Positions 54,915-63,528 of a DNA stretch of 64,000 nucleotides are shown one piece after another. Origin of the DNA: Desulfurococcaceae archaeon (GTDB lineage Archaea; Thermoproteota; Thermoprotei_A; Sulfolobales; Desulfurococcaceae). The notes under the pieces were generated by a model, which saw only the letters and a program-made list of their open reading frames with translations, did no database searches and was not told the DNA's origin. Made by a program: the position numbers and the translations under genes. The stretch is from assembly GCA_028275705.1 (NCBI GenBank), contig JAPWUD010000001.1, forward strand, positions 184,584 through 248,583, in the 5' to 3' direction. Each line of letters opens with the position of its first letter. Position 1 is the first letter of the stretch.

Positions 54915-54975
54915 TCTCCATTGTGCATACTATATTTAACCCCCTTTAAATATATTGTGCACAGGGGTAAAGCAT
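54915..54975. promoter_or_regulatory. Divergent promoter of the metal ABC transporter
   Basis: Two facing TATA boxes: TTAAATATA on the minus strand (54939-54931) and TTTAAATATAT on the plus strand (about 54945-54955), separated by a C-run. TTGTGCA occurs twice (54921-54927 and 54955-54961), once near each start, and could be the operator for the NikR-like regulator encoded in the operon. Both genes are probably leaderless. Confidence 0.5.
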
Positions 54976-55988
54976 TGCGAGAGCATGCTCTATTGATGCT
55001 GGTTTCATCATTATTAGTGTATGCGCTTCAAGCCATAGTAGTTGGAGGTAGTGGAGGAGTAGTTGTCGTAGTTACATTCAGCTACTTGAAGCCCGATGTT
55101 GAGAGACTAATGTGCGGGGGAGTAGTGTATTCTATTGTCCCACCAGGTGTCGATCCACACGAATACCAGTTGAAGCCGTCTGATCAAGAGGTTTTGAGGA
55201 GTGCAGATATAGTTGTCTCAACAGGCCACACTTCATTTGAGCAATCCATTAGAGGTATGGTTGAGCGTGGAGAGATCAAGGCGATATTACTGGATATTAT
55301 TGAAGACACTGGTGTAAAGCTTAAAGTAAACCCTATCACAAAGCAGTATAATTATCACATGCCAGTAAATGACCCTGTTAACTACTTGTTGTTTCTAAGT
55401 AAACTAGTGGAGGTACTCGTTAGGCTAGATCCAGGGAGTAAGGAGTGCATCTACGAGAAGTACGCTAGAATAGTTTCTAACGTGGCATCCACAATACTGG
55501 TCAATGCTGGTAGATTCAGGGGAAAAGCAATTGTTGATGCACCACACGCACAGTACCTAGCTGAGTGGCTTGGATTCGAAGTAGTCCAGGTTTTAAAGGC
55601 TGAGGAGGAGTATCAAGTCTCCCCGGGGGATGTTGAGAAAGCGGTTGATTTAGCTAGGAGAGGGGAGGTTTCAGTAGTCTTTGTGACTAAGCCTGGTGTG
55701 CAGCCTGAAGGGGCTAAACTAATTGAGATTGCTAGGGAATTCAACATCAGCGTCGTCATGGTGGACAGCCCCTCTGGAGGTACTGGTGTTCTAGAGAACT
55801 TAGTTCAGCTTGTGAATCAGATTTCAGCGGTTCACACAACGCCATCTACTACACCTTCATTACAAAATACTGAGACAAATTACCCGGCTGCACTGGTGAC
55901 TGGTATAGTGATCCTGGCTAGTGGATTGGGATTCTTAGCGGGCTACGAATTCAAAAGTAGGAGGTTAATGAAGGTGTATAATCCATGA
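54957..55988 (+). CDS. ABC metal-binding lipoprotein-like protein (ZnuA/TroA type)
   Basis: Extracytoplasmic binding protein of the cluster A-I type for Zn or Mn. It starts with a signal helix (ALLMLVSSLLVYALQAIVV) and has the fold's hallmarks: PPGVDPHEYQLKPSDQEVLRSADIVVSTG with a metal histidine, YNYHMPVND with a second, and a C-terminal VDSPSGGTGVLENLVQLVNQI. A Thr/Ser linker and a C-terminal helix with a basic end (LVTGIVILASGLGFLAGYEFKSRR) anchor it in the membrane, as usual in archaea. GTG 54957 or TTG 54975 are likely starts; the latter fits the TATA spacing. Confidence 0.87.
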   Translation: MHRGKALREHALLMLVSSLLVYALQAIVVGGSGGVVVVVTFSYLKPDVERLMCGGVVYSIVPPGVDPHEYQLKPSDQEVLRSADIVVSTGHTSFEQSIRGMVERGEIKAILLDIIEDTGVKLKVNPITKQYNYHMPVNDPVNYLLFLSKLVEVLVRLDPGSKECIYEKYARIVSNVASTILVNAGRFRGKAIVDAPHAQYLAEWLGFEVVQVLKAEEEYQVSPGDVEKAVDLARRGEVSVVFVTKPGVQPEGAKLIEIAREFNISVVMVDSPSGGTGVLENLVQLVNQISAVHTTPSTTPSLQNTETNYPAALVTGIVILASGLGFLAGYEFKSRRLMKVYNP

Positions 55989-56869
55989 ATTTATACAGTA
56001 TAGTGTTCATTATTTTAACCGTAGCATCTCTACCAATAGCTTTACAGCATGATCCATTAAGGTCTACAGCGTTCATATTAATGGCCACTGCTATGAGCTC
56101 TACGAGTTTTCTAGTTTACTATAAGAGGCTTGAGTTTCTCGCTGCTGGGAGCGTGCACACTAGTCTACTAGCTGTTACGCTAGGCTATATTGGAGCTTAC
56201 TATGTTGCAGGGGGTGTTGAGTCCATGCATGGCTACTTCACTGTGTTTCTACTGGCTATTATTGTGGGTTTAATGATAATATACTTAATTGGAGTCTTGA
56301 TAAGGAGGGGGGTGTCTCAGGAGAAGGCATCTGCTATAGGGGTTTCTCTAACTACAACGCTATCTGTTATTGCAATACAGTATGCTTTAACCGCCATACC
56401 AATTAGGTATTCACTATCCTCTATTATTCTAGGGGAGCCATTGTTGATTAGTAGAGATGAGGCTATCATAGGTATAGCAATATCGCTCTCTATAGTGGTA
56501 TTATCAATTTTGTTTCACAGAGAGATTGTTGAGACAAGTATAGATCCTATTTCAGCATCACTCACGGGGATTAAAACAGGGGTCTACGACTTCCTAGTCT
56601 ACACATTAATAGGGTTTTCATCGATTGGTTTATTGAAATTCGCAGGCTATGTAATGGAGCATGTACTAATCCTCTTGCCAGCTACAATAGCCGTCTACTA
56701 CTCGAGTAGTCTTAGAGAACACTATGTGGAGACTTTAGTTATTGGTATTTCATCATCAGCGATTGGATATTCACTATCACTACTATCGAATATTCCACCT
56801 GCTGGCTTAACTGGGTTAATCCTCATATTGCTCCTAACCATAGGGCTCATTAGGGGTGTTGGTAAGTGA
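55985..56869 (+). CDS. ABC metal transporter permease (ZnuB type)
   Basis: A 294-residue polytopic protein with about eight helices. FLAAGSVHTSLLAVTLGYI and the loop ISASLTGIKTGVYDFLVYT correspond to the coupling helix region of ZnuB/MntC permeases. It overlaps the binding-protein gene by 4 bases (ATGA) and the regulator gene by 4 (GTGA). Confidence 0.87.
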   Translation: MNLYSIVFIILTVASLPIALQHDPLRSTAFILMATAMSSTSFLVYYKRLEFLAAGSVHTSLLAVTLGYIGAYYVAGGVESMHGYFTVFLLAIIVGLMIIYLIGVLIRRGVSQEKASAIGVSLTTTLSVIAIQYALTAIPIRYSLSSIILGEPLLISRDEAIIGIAISLSIVVLSILFHREIVETSIDPISASLTGIKTGVYDFLVYTLIGFSSIGLLKFAGYVMEHVLILLPATIAVYYSSSLREHYVETLVIGISSSAIGYSLSLLSNIPPAGLTGLILILLLTIGLIRGVGK

Positions 56870-57279
56870 CTACTCGGAAGAAAAGGTTTGGAGTTAGTGT
56901 TCCGAGCGGTATTGCAGATGGACTAGAGGAAGTCAAGGAGATCTCCGGTAGTGACCGCTCATTTATAGTATCTAAAGCTCTCGAAGAGTATCTCCACGGT
57001 GAATTACACGAGCCCTTGGAGCACAAATGCTCTGGTTTAATCATCGTGTACGGTGACCTACAGGGCTTGAAAATAGATGCTAACTATAGAGGCCTAGTTA
57101 AAGGAGTGTGTAGTATTGGCTTAAGTAGCGGAGTGGTGACAGTTCTATTCGTTGAAGGGTGTTTTAGAGATATACAGCAACTACGTAGAATCCTTGGTAG
57201 ACGCGTTAAGGCATATTCTGGCTCTAGGTATATACCACTATATTGCTCACTTGGAGAAGGAAGATATGGGTCTCGATAA
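56866..57279 (+). CDS. NikR-like ribbon-helix-helix metal regulator
   Basis: A 137-residue regulator. Residues 1-45 are a ribbon-helix-helix (RFGVSVPSGIADGLEEVKE, RSFIVSKALEEYL) and the rest is an ACT-like domain (GLIIVYGDLQG, VTVLFVEGCFRDIQQLRRIL) as in NikR. The nickel-site histidines of NikR are not conserved; one His and several cysteines (HKCSG, KGVCSIG, VEGCF, LYCS) take similar places. It probably controls this operon in response to a metal other than nickel, perhaps zinc; that is inference. GTG 56866 overlaps the permease stop. Confidence 0.8.
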   Translation: MTTRKKRFGVSVPSGIADGLEEVKEISGSDRSFIVSKALEEYLHGELHEPLEHKCSGLIIVYGDLQGLKIDANYRGLVKGVCSIGLSSGVVTVLFVEGCFRDIQQLRRILGRRVKAYSGSRYIPLYCSLGEGRYGSR

Positions 57280-58138
57280 GTATACCTATAGATTCAAGCC
57301 CATTAGGGGCTTTTGGTTTACGCGTCCACTGCTCGATGATGTGTCAAGTATAGTTGGCTGTTTTAGTACATCACTAGATTTGGGGTTATCCACTAAAACT
57401 ATTTGCATTAATCGTGGATTTCTAGTGGTTGAAAATACAGAAATACCAATCAATGAACTATATCCAAGCGAAGAGGACCGTGTAGTTATATATGAACAGG
57501 AGTCAGGGGAAATATATGAATTAGTGAAGAGCACTATTAATGGTTTTTATAAGTTAAAGAGCATAGGTCCATTCCTACCTCCAACCATAGAGATTAATGG
57601 TATACACATGCATAGAATTGTAGGCATAGATCCGTGGAGTGATAGTTTAACAAAGATCAAGGCTGCTAGAGTGGGGATGGGTGATAGAGTACTAGATACC
57701 TGCACAGGTCTTGGATACACTGCCATCGCCTCAGTGAAAAATAGTGCGAGAGAAGTGGTTACATTCGAAATAGATGAAAGCGTATTGTGGATTGCTGAGA
57801 GGAATCCGTGGAGTCGTGGACTTGCAAGTGAGAGAATAAAGCTTCTCCATGGAGATGTAACAACCCTAATACACGAGTTACCAGACTCCTACTTTACGAG
57901 AATAATACACGACCCACCACGCTTCACTAAGTCAACCGGCGACCTCTACAGTCTTGAATTTTACAGAGAACTATACAGAGTGATTAGAAAAATGGGGGTG
58001 CTATTCCACTACACGGGTGAGCCAAGACTACACGGCCCCAGTATTATCAAGGGGATAGCGGAGAGACTAAGGACTGCTGGGTTTAGAGTGCTAGGTTTTG
58101 ACAAATCAGCACTTGGATTTATAGCGGTGAAGTACTAG
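57266..58138 (+). CDS. SAM-dependent methyltransferase, archaeal
   Basis: A ~290-residue protein. The C-terminal domain is a Rossmann methyltransferase: VLDTCTGLGYTAIASV (motif I), VVTFEIDESVLWIAERNPW (II), LLHGDVTTL (III) and IIHDPPRFTKSTG (IV, D-P-P-R/Y as in N-methyltransferases acting on planar nitrogen). The N-terminal ~110 residues are a separate small domain. ATG 57266 is preferred over an earlier frame start that lies deep inside the regulator gene; it overlaps that gene by 14 bases. The D-P-P motif suggests a nucleic-acid or guanidine substrate. Why it sits in the metal operon is unclear. Confidence 0.82.
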   Translation: MGLDKYTYRFKPIRGFWFTRPLLDDVSSIVGCFSTSLDLGLSTKTICINRGFLVVENTEIPINELYPSEEDRVVIYEQESGEIYELVKSTINGFYKLKSIGPFLPPTIEINGIHMHRIVGIDPWSDSLTKIKAARVGMGDRVLDTCTGLGYTAIASVKNSAREVVTFEIDESVLWIAERNPWSRGLASERIKLLHGDVTTLIHELPDSYFTRIIHDPPRFTKSTGDLYSLEFYRELYRVIRKMGVLFHYTGEPRLHGPSIIKGIAERLRTAGFRVLGFDKSALGFIAVKY

Positions 58139-58217
58139 CATTCCCTCTAGAAAGTGAAGATAAAGTAGGGGTTTATTCAATTTATAAACTAATTTTTCAA
58201 GGCTGGTGAGGAATAGG

Positions 58218-58406
58218 TTAAAACATCAGCCCCTTAACCTTCTTCATTCCTCCGCTTAGGATGCGTTCATCACCGAGACATACATACTCTGTCACCGGCT
58301 TTTTATTGTTTTCAATACGTAGTAAGCACCTATCACACTCACTAAGAGACCAAATGGAAAGTAGGAGAACTTTACTTATTCGTAGCTTAAATACAAGATT
58401 ATTCAA
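58218..58406 (-). CDS. Possible small protein with a CxxC pair
   Basis: A 62-codon frame with TTG start. SLSECDRCLLRIENNKKPVTEY then VCLGDERILSGG has three cysteines spaced like a small metal- or cluster-binding protein, so it is more protein-like than chance. No family is recognised and no ribosome-binding site stands out. Confidence 0.3.
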   Translation of the reverse strand: MNNLVFKLRISKVLLLSIWSLSECDRCLLRIENNKKPVTEYVCLGDERILSGGMKKVKGLMF

Positions 58407-58750
58407 CTCGCATATTGACTAATTGAGAACGCCAATAAATACGCGCTATTGTAACAATAACAACACCAAAGTAATAGAATTAATGAAACTAATCGAGGTA
58501 GCACCGTAAAAAGAAGACTCTGCAATACCACTACTACATCCTCGGCATTAACTGTTCACACATAGAGGACCTATATAACTAAGCGAACACTCATTGAAAA
58601 CGAAAAAATTGAGGAGGTGTTATAGAGACGAGTAGGAATTATTCACTCCGCGAACTTAAGAAAAGCAAGGTAATTGCGTGGAGTGATATATTATTTAGTT
58701 TATAGGTTTAAAATACACCTGTCTAAACTATTTCTAAAGCGTTTGTATCG

Positions 58751-58770
58751 TTGTCCACATATATGGACAA
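58751..58770. promoter_or_regulatory. Operator-like palindrome
   Basis: TTGTCCA and TGGACAA form perfect 7-base inverted arms around a 6-base centre, about 40 bases behind a TTTAAAATA box. A start codon (58763) of a 35-codon frame falls in the centre. It looks like a repressor site; the controlled gene seems decayed. Confidence 0.4.
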
Positions 58771-59042
58771 AACACATCAACTTGAAGAATTAATTAATGA
58801 GAAGTATAGCTGCATTGAGAGCGTGGATCTAGCGTCAATCTACAGAACTTGTAGAAGCACAAGACAATAGCGCGTCACTGCGGAGGGTGGAAATAATACG
58901 TCAATATCCATCAGATGAACCATTCCAATGAGAAACCATCTGTATATACGTTACCGATTTAAAGTTTCTCAAGGGATCCACTATAAATCGATAAAACTAC
59001 ATAGTAACAGTAAATGCGTGTAATTAGAGTCTAGTTTGCGAA

Positions 59043-61706
59043 TTAAATCCCTACTCTGAGGATTTTACGGATTTCATCAACTAGTAGTATGGTTAATGGC
59101 GATACTAGCAGTATTGGCCAAGTTGCCTTATCTATTGGTGTAGTGTGGAATACTGTAGATAGTGGAGTGTAGATTGCAATTAATTGTAGAGTCAGTGAGA
59201 TAATTAACGACAAAACCAGCCACTTGTTGATTGGGAGCCTCCATATGGGTATTGACTCGCTGCGGGATGACAACCCCCTGCCAAACTCTGATAAGACTAG
59301 AGATGTGAAGGCCATTGTTCTCGCCAACTTTAAGTCTAAATTATAGTAGAGAGAGTATAGTACTAGTGTTATAACGGCGAGAAGACTCCCCATTATAGTG
59401 TAGTACACTAACTTCCTTCTAGTTATAAACCTCTCACCTAGCCCCCGTGGAGGCCTCTCCATTAGGCCTGGCTCGGGTGGTTCAACGCCTAGCGCAGCGG
59501 CTGGTAGAGAGTCTGTTACTACGTTTATCCAGAGTAGGTGTATTGGCTCAAGTGGTGTGGGGTATCCAATGATCTCTGCTCCAAACACTACTCCTACCTC
59601 TGCGAGATTGCACGTTAACAAGTAGTTTATAGGTTTCTTGAGGTTTTCAAAGATCATTCTACCCTCTCTAATCGCCTCAACTATTGTAACGTAGTTGTCG
59701 TCTAGAAGTACCAATTGAGCAGCCTCTTTCGCTACATCAGTTCCACGTATGCCCATGGCTACACCAACGTGTGCTTCCTTCAGTGCAGGTGCATCGTTTA
59801 CACCATCGCCAGTCATTGCAACTCTATACCCCTTTGCCTTCATTAGTCTAACAATTCTCGCTTTGTGCTGTGGTGTAACCCTTGCATAGACTACAACTCT
59901 ATCAATGATCTTTAGTAGATCACCATCACTCATCGAGTCTAATTCCCTGCCTTCAAGGACAATGCCACTATCAACATCTAATCCAATCATTCTAGCAACT
60001 GCTAGAGCAGTGAGCTTGTGGTCTCCAGTAATCATAACAGTTTTAACCCCAGCTCTCCTAGCCAACTCAACTGCTTCTCTAACACCCTCACGCGGTGGGT
60101 CAATAATTCCAAGGACAGCGTAGAATACCAAGTCTCTCTCTATGTCTTCTACACCCCACTCGGGGTTTAGAGAGTCAAGGAATTTATAGGCTACACCAAG
60201 GGTTCTATAGCCTTGGGATGCAAGTTCATCAATTATAGCTAATACCTTCACTTTTAATTCTTCACTTAACTCTAACAAGCCTCTGGGTGACCATACTTTA
60301 CTAGAAATATTTAATAGAATTTCAGGTGCTCCAGTAGTCACTACAATGTATCCGCCACTATACTCATGTATAGTGGTCTTCCTCTTCCTAAATCTATCAA
60401 ATGGATAGGTTTTAACAAGCTTTAACTCACTAATAGCTTCCCTAACTCCACTCTCCCCGAGGGCTTTATAGGCAAGTACTAGTGCTGAGCCCTCGGTTGG
60501 TGATCCCTTAATAGTCCATTGTCTACCATCATGGATTAACCTGGCATCAATTGTAGTGTGGGCTGCAAGGATCTTGTAGAGGAATTCAAGATCTTCTACT
60601 CCATCGCATTGGACACCGCCTACGGGTGAGTAGCCAGATCCATCCACGTTGCATCTAGCTCCAAGTAGACTGATAATCTTAACAGTCATTTCACCCTTTG
60701 TAATAGTCCCTGTTTTATCAGCGCAGATCACGTCAACCGATCCAAGCCCCTCGACAGCGGCCAATCGCTTTACAAGCGCGTTTTTCCTAGCCATTCGGTG
60801 TGCTCCAATGGCGAGTACAGCGGTTGCAATGGCTGGTAAACCCTCTGGTACAGCTGCAACTGCTAGTGCTACTGCTATTAATAGTGAATCAATTACGCCT
60901 CCATAGCCCTTCAATAAGTAGACTATGAACACTACAGCGGAGATTGCGAGTATGATTGCGCCTACTCTTCTCCCAAAATAGTCAAGCTCGATCTCTAGAG
61001 GAGTCTTCTCCTCTCTAACCTCTAATACTGCTTTAACCACTTCACCGAGCTGAGTGTTCAAGCCTGTTGACACAACAACCCCTTTACCCCTACCTCTAAC
61101 AACATATGTTCCTAGAAAAGCCATGTTCTCTCTATCGCTTACGGGTGTAGATGGATCCAGGACTACATCGGGGTTTTTCTCAACGGGAGTACTCTCACCT
61201 GTTAATGGAGATTCATCAACCTCGAGGTTTTCAGCCTCAATGATCCTTAGATCAGCTGGAACCCTATCACCCTCCCTCAAAACCACAATATCTCCCGGTA
61301 CAAGGTACTTCGCCTCTATTTCCTCCTCGACACCATCCCGTATAACTCTACATCTAGGAGAAGCCATTTTCTTAAGTAACTCAAGGGTTTTCTCAGCTCT
61401 ATACTCCTGTATAAATCCAAATATACCCATGATTAAGACTATTGAGAAAATAGCCACAGCGTCAACGACTTCTCCAAGTAGTGCTGAGATCACCGTGGCC
61501 ACTATCAATATACCGATTAGAAAGTTTGCAAATTGCCTCACAAACATTACTACAGGGTGTTTCTTTTTACCCCTGATCTCGTTAAGGCCATATATTTTAA
61601 TCCTCTCCTCAGCAATACTGCGTGATAGCCCCCGAGAGGCATCAGTATTCAGTCTTCTCAATACCTCGTCTCTATGCATGGCATGCCAGTTACATGCATC
61701 ACTCAT
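59043..61706 (-). CDS. P2-type cation-transporting ATPase (Ca2+-ATPase-like)
   Basis: An 887-residue P-type ATPase. It has an N-terminal cation-ATPase domain (LSRSIAEERIKIYGLNEI), actuator motif LTGES (168-172), PEGLPA (287-292) in the ion-binding helix, phosphorylation motif CADKTGT with D330, KGSPTEGSAL in the nucleotide domain, MITGDHKLTA, TGDGVNDAPALK and six C-terminal helices with HLLWINVVTDSLPA. The PEGL and WINVVTDSLPA motifs place it in the P2A (SERCA/PMR1) group, so Ca2+ or Mn2+ export is likely. It stands alone on the minus strand. Confidence 0.93.
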   Translation of the reverse strand: MSDACNWHAMHRDEVLRRLNTDASRGLSRSIAEERIKIYGLNEIRGKKKHPVVMFVRQFANFLIGILIVATVISALLGEVVDAVAIFSIVLIMGIFGFIQEYRAEKTLELLKKMASPRCRVIRDGVEEEIEAKYLVPGDIVVLREGDRVPADLRIIEAENLEVDESPLTGESTPVEKNPDVVLDPSTPVSDRENMAFLGTYVVRGRGKGVVVSTGLNTQLGEVVKAVLEVREEKTPLEIELDYFGRRVGAIILAISAVVFIVYLLKGYGGVIDSLLIAVALAVAAVPEGLPAIATAVLAIGAHRMARKNALVKRLAAVEGLGSVDVICADKTGTITKGEMTVKIISLLGARCNVDGSGYSPVGGVQCDGVEDLEFLYKILAAHTTIDARLIHDGRQWTIKGSPTEGSALVLAYKALGESGVREAISELKLVKTYPFDRFRKRKTTIHEYSGGYIVVTTGAPEILLNISSKVWSPRGLLELSEELKVKVLAIIDELASQGYRTLGVAYKFLDSLNPEWGVEDIERDLVFYAVLGIIDPPREGVREAVELARRAGVKTVMITGDHKLTALAVARMIGLDVDSGIVLEGRELDSMSDGDLLKIIDRVVVYARVTPQHKARIVRLMKAKGYRVAMTGDGVNDAPALKEAHVGVAMGIRGTDVAKEAAQLVLLDDNYVTIVEAIREGRMIFENLKKPINYLLTCNLAEVGVVFGAEIIGYPTPLEPIHLLWINVVTDSLPAAALGVEPPEPGLMERPPRGLGERFITRRKLVYYTIMGSLLAVITLVLYSLYYNLDLKLARTMAFTSLVLSEFGRGLSSRSESIPIWRLPINKWLVLSLIISLTLQLIAIYTPLSTVFHTTPIDKATWPILLVSPLTILLVDEIRKILRVGI

Positions 61707-61918
61707 ACTCCACTACTCCCCTAGAACTCTATACACTACTAAAATGTTGATTGGAAATAAAGACTTGAATCTTAAGATGGCACTGGATACTACTTCACTT
61801 TCACTATTTTAGAGAGTTACGGTATTAAAGTACGGGATGGAGAATTATGTGATCAAATATAACGATCCGTGAGATATACTTTTAAAAATCAAGCGGTATA
61901 AACAAGGAGGGATTGAAC
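61707..61918. other. Divergent intergenic region
   Basis: About 210 bases between the cation ATPase and the bactofilin-like gene. ATACTTTTAAAAATC (61875-61889) is a TATA-like box and AAGGAGGG (61904-61911) the ribosome-binding site of the plus-strand gene. Confidence 0.45.
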
Positions 61919-62569
61919 ATGGCGATTGAGGAGTTAAAAGTAGGTGGAAGCATAAAGTTAAAGGGGCCTCTAAAAGCAGGAGTTGTGAAGATTGGTGGCT
62001 CACTGAAAGTTGATGGGGATTTAGATGTCGACTCACTAGATGTTGGGGGATCTTGTAAAATAAGTGGTAACTTGAAGGCACGCGAGGTAGTAGTGGGTGG
62101 TGCGATCAGCATTGGGGGTAACGCTCTCGTTGAGCAGTTATTTAGAGTTGGAGGGTCTGCGGATATTACTGGAGATCTAGAAGCCGGGGAGGTAAATGTA
62201 GGTGGATCATTAAAATCACACATAGTGAAGTCTAAGATATTTAGACTTAGCGGTGGAGCTAGAGTCGAGAGAGTGATCGCTGAGGACGTGGAGATAGGTA
62301 AAGACTCAGAGGTCTATGGAGTAATTATTGGTTGTAGAGTAGTTATTAGGAAGAAGGCTGAGGTTGAGGAGGTCATTGGGTACGATGTAAAAGTTGAGAG
62401 AGATGCTGAGATTGATAGATTAGAAGCGTATAGAGTTGTAGTGGAGGATGGAGCTGAAGTAGATGAATTATTGTATGTAGAGAAAGCAGAGATCGGGGAG
62501 GACGCTGAAGTTAAGAAACTCGCGAAAGCTGAGAAGCTGAGTGTTGAGTTAAAGTGTGGGGTTTCATGA
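61919..62569 (+). CDS. Polymer-forming (bactofilin-like) beta-helix protein
   Basis: A ~216-residue protein built of repeated 6-7 residue strands: VGGSIKLKG, VKIGGSLKVDGDLDV, LDVGGSCKISGNLKA, VVVGGAISIGGN, FRVGGSADITGDLEA, VNVGGSLKS and, in the second half, VEEVIGYDVKVERDAEIDRLEAYRV. The first half matches the bactofilin/DUF583 pattern of a right-handed beta-helix that polymerises; the second half is more charged. ATG 61919 is chosen because GGAGG is 8 bases upstream. The next gene overlaps by 4 bases. It may form a scaffold at the membrane. Confidence 0.8.
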   Translation: MAIEELKVGGSIKLKGPLKAGVVKIGGSLKVDGDLDVDSLDVGGSCKISGNLKAREVVVGGAISIGGNALVEQLFRVGGSADITGDLEAGEVNVGGSLKSHIVKSKIFRLSGGARVERVIAEDVEIGKDSEVYGVIIGCRVVIRKKAEVEEVIGYDVKVERDAEIDRLEAYRVVVEDGAEVDELLYVEKAEIGEDAEVKKLAKAEKLSVELKCGVS

Positions 62570-62838
62570 TGAAGAGGTGTATTCACGACGTGGTCTACGA
62601 TATACTACTGTCAATTACAAATGCTGGTAGGCCATTGAAGTCCCGTGTTTGTTTAGCTTCAAACCTCCCACTAGATCGTTGCGAGAGGTTACTAAAGGTC
62701 ATGGAGGAGTATGGTTTGATATACTCGAGGATTATTGAGGGGAGGAGAGTCTATGTGTTAACAGAGCGGGGTTACCAATATATGGGTATTTACGAATCAT
62801 TAAGAGATATCTTCCCATTACACTATAAACCAACATAA
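62566..62838 (+). CDS. Winged-helix regulator (PadR-like size)
   Basis: A ~90-residue protein: VVYDILLSITNAGRPLKSRVCLASNLPLDRCERLLKVMEEYGLI is a winged helix-turn-helix, followed by the wing YSRIIEGRRVYVLTERGYQYM. The ATG overlaps the stop of the bactofilin-like gene (ATGA), so the two are co-translated and it may regulate that gene. Confidence 0.75.
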   Translation: MMKRCIHDVVYDILLSITNAGRPLKSRVCLASNLPLDRCERLLKVMEEYGLIYSRIIEGRRVYVLTERGYQYMGIYESLRDIFPLHYKPT

Positions 62839-62865
62839 GGCTGTCGCAGAACTAACGATAAGTTT

Positions 62866-62895
62866 AAATAGCTGTAAACAGTTGTAAATACTTGG
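62866..62895 (+). repeat. Short direct repeats in front of the IS607 transposase gene
   Basis: AGCTGTAAAC and AGTTGTAAAT follow each other directly (about 62870-62890). They lie between the wHTH gene and the transposase and may be transposase-binding sites near the left end of the element. Confidence 0.35.
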
Positions 62896-62904
62896 TACAG
62901 GACG

Positions 62905-63528
62905 TTGAATGAGCGGTATTTAACGACTAGGGAGTTTGCCGAAATTATTGGTGTGTCTAGGAGTACGGTGATTAGCTGGATTAAGAGTGGTAGGATTGTT
63001 GCTTATAGTGTTAATGGTAGGTGGAGGGTCCCTTACAGCGAGGTCAAGAGGTTACTCAAAGGTGCTCAGAGGGTTAAGCGTGTAGCGATATATGCTAGAG
63101 TCTCTTCAAACACTCAGAAGAACGACTTGGAGAGGCAGGTTAAATCCTTGAAGCTATGGGTCTCCAAGAACTTTCCAAGCGCTAAATACATTATTGTCAC
63201 AGATGTTGCTAGTGGGTTGAAAGAGGACAGGAGAGGGGTTAGAAAGCTAATCGAGATAGCTAAGAGGAGAGAGATACAAGCAGTAGTAGTGGCGTATAGA
63301 GACAGATTAACTAGGTTTGGGTTCGAATACCTCAAGGTTCTATTCAATACTCTCGGTGTAGACGTCTACGTTGCATTTCAGGAAGAGCCGAAGGATTATG
63401 TTCAGGAGCTTGTAGAAGACTTCGTAGAGATAGTAACTTCATTTGCTTCTAGAATCTATGGTAAGAGGTCTAAGAGGTATAGAGAGGTGGTGAGCTGCAT
63501 TGGAAACGCTATCAAAGACTCTAACTAG
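62905..63528 (+). CDS. tnpA: IS607-family serine transposase (TnpA)
   Basis: A 207-residue protein. Residues 1-52 are a MerR-type helix-turn-helix (LTTREFAEIIGVSRSTVISWIKSG, RWRVPYSEVKRLL), followed by a serine recombinase domain with the catalytic serine S67 in YARVSSNTQ, DLERQ and VAYRDRLTRFGFEYL. This order, HTH before the catalytic domain, is the mark of IS607. TTG 62905 starts it. The tnpB gene overlaps its end by 29 bases. Confidence 0.93.
   Translation: MNERYLTTREFAEIIGVSRSTVISWIKSGRIVAYSVNGRWRVPYSEVKRLLKGAQRVKRVAIYARVSSNTQKNDLERQVKSLKLWVSKNFPSAKYIIVTDVASGLKEDRRGVRKLIEIAKRREIQAVVVAYRDRLTRFGFEYLKVLFNTLGVDVYVAFQEEPKDYVQELVEDFVEIVTSFASRIYGKRSKRYREVVSCIGNAIKDSN

Larger units (their letters stand above)
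58139..59042. other. Long sparse region
   Basis: About 900 bases with no convincing gene. It holds a possible 62-codon minus-strand frame, an inverted repeat TCACTCC...GGAGTGA (about 58648-58684), a TTTAAAATA box near 58707, a perfect 7-bp palindrome (58751-58770) and a short plus frame at 58763-58870 whose sequence continues in another frame to about 58931 (LRRVEIIRQYPSDEPFQ). This looks like eroded coding DNA with leftover regulatory sites. Confidence 0.45.

Noticed and set aside
59905..61812. Plus-strand frames opposite the cation ATPase
   Set aside because: Low-complexity shadows of a fully supported P-type ATPase gene.
62314..62586. Minus-strand frame opposite the bactofilin-like gene
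   Set aside because: Ser/Thr-rich shadow caused by the repeated strands of the real gene.
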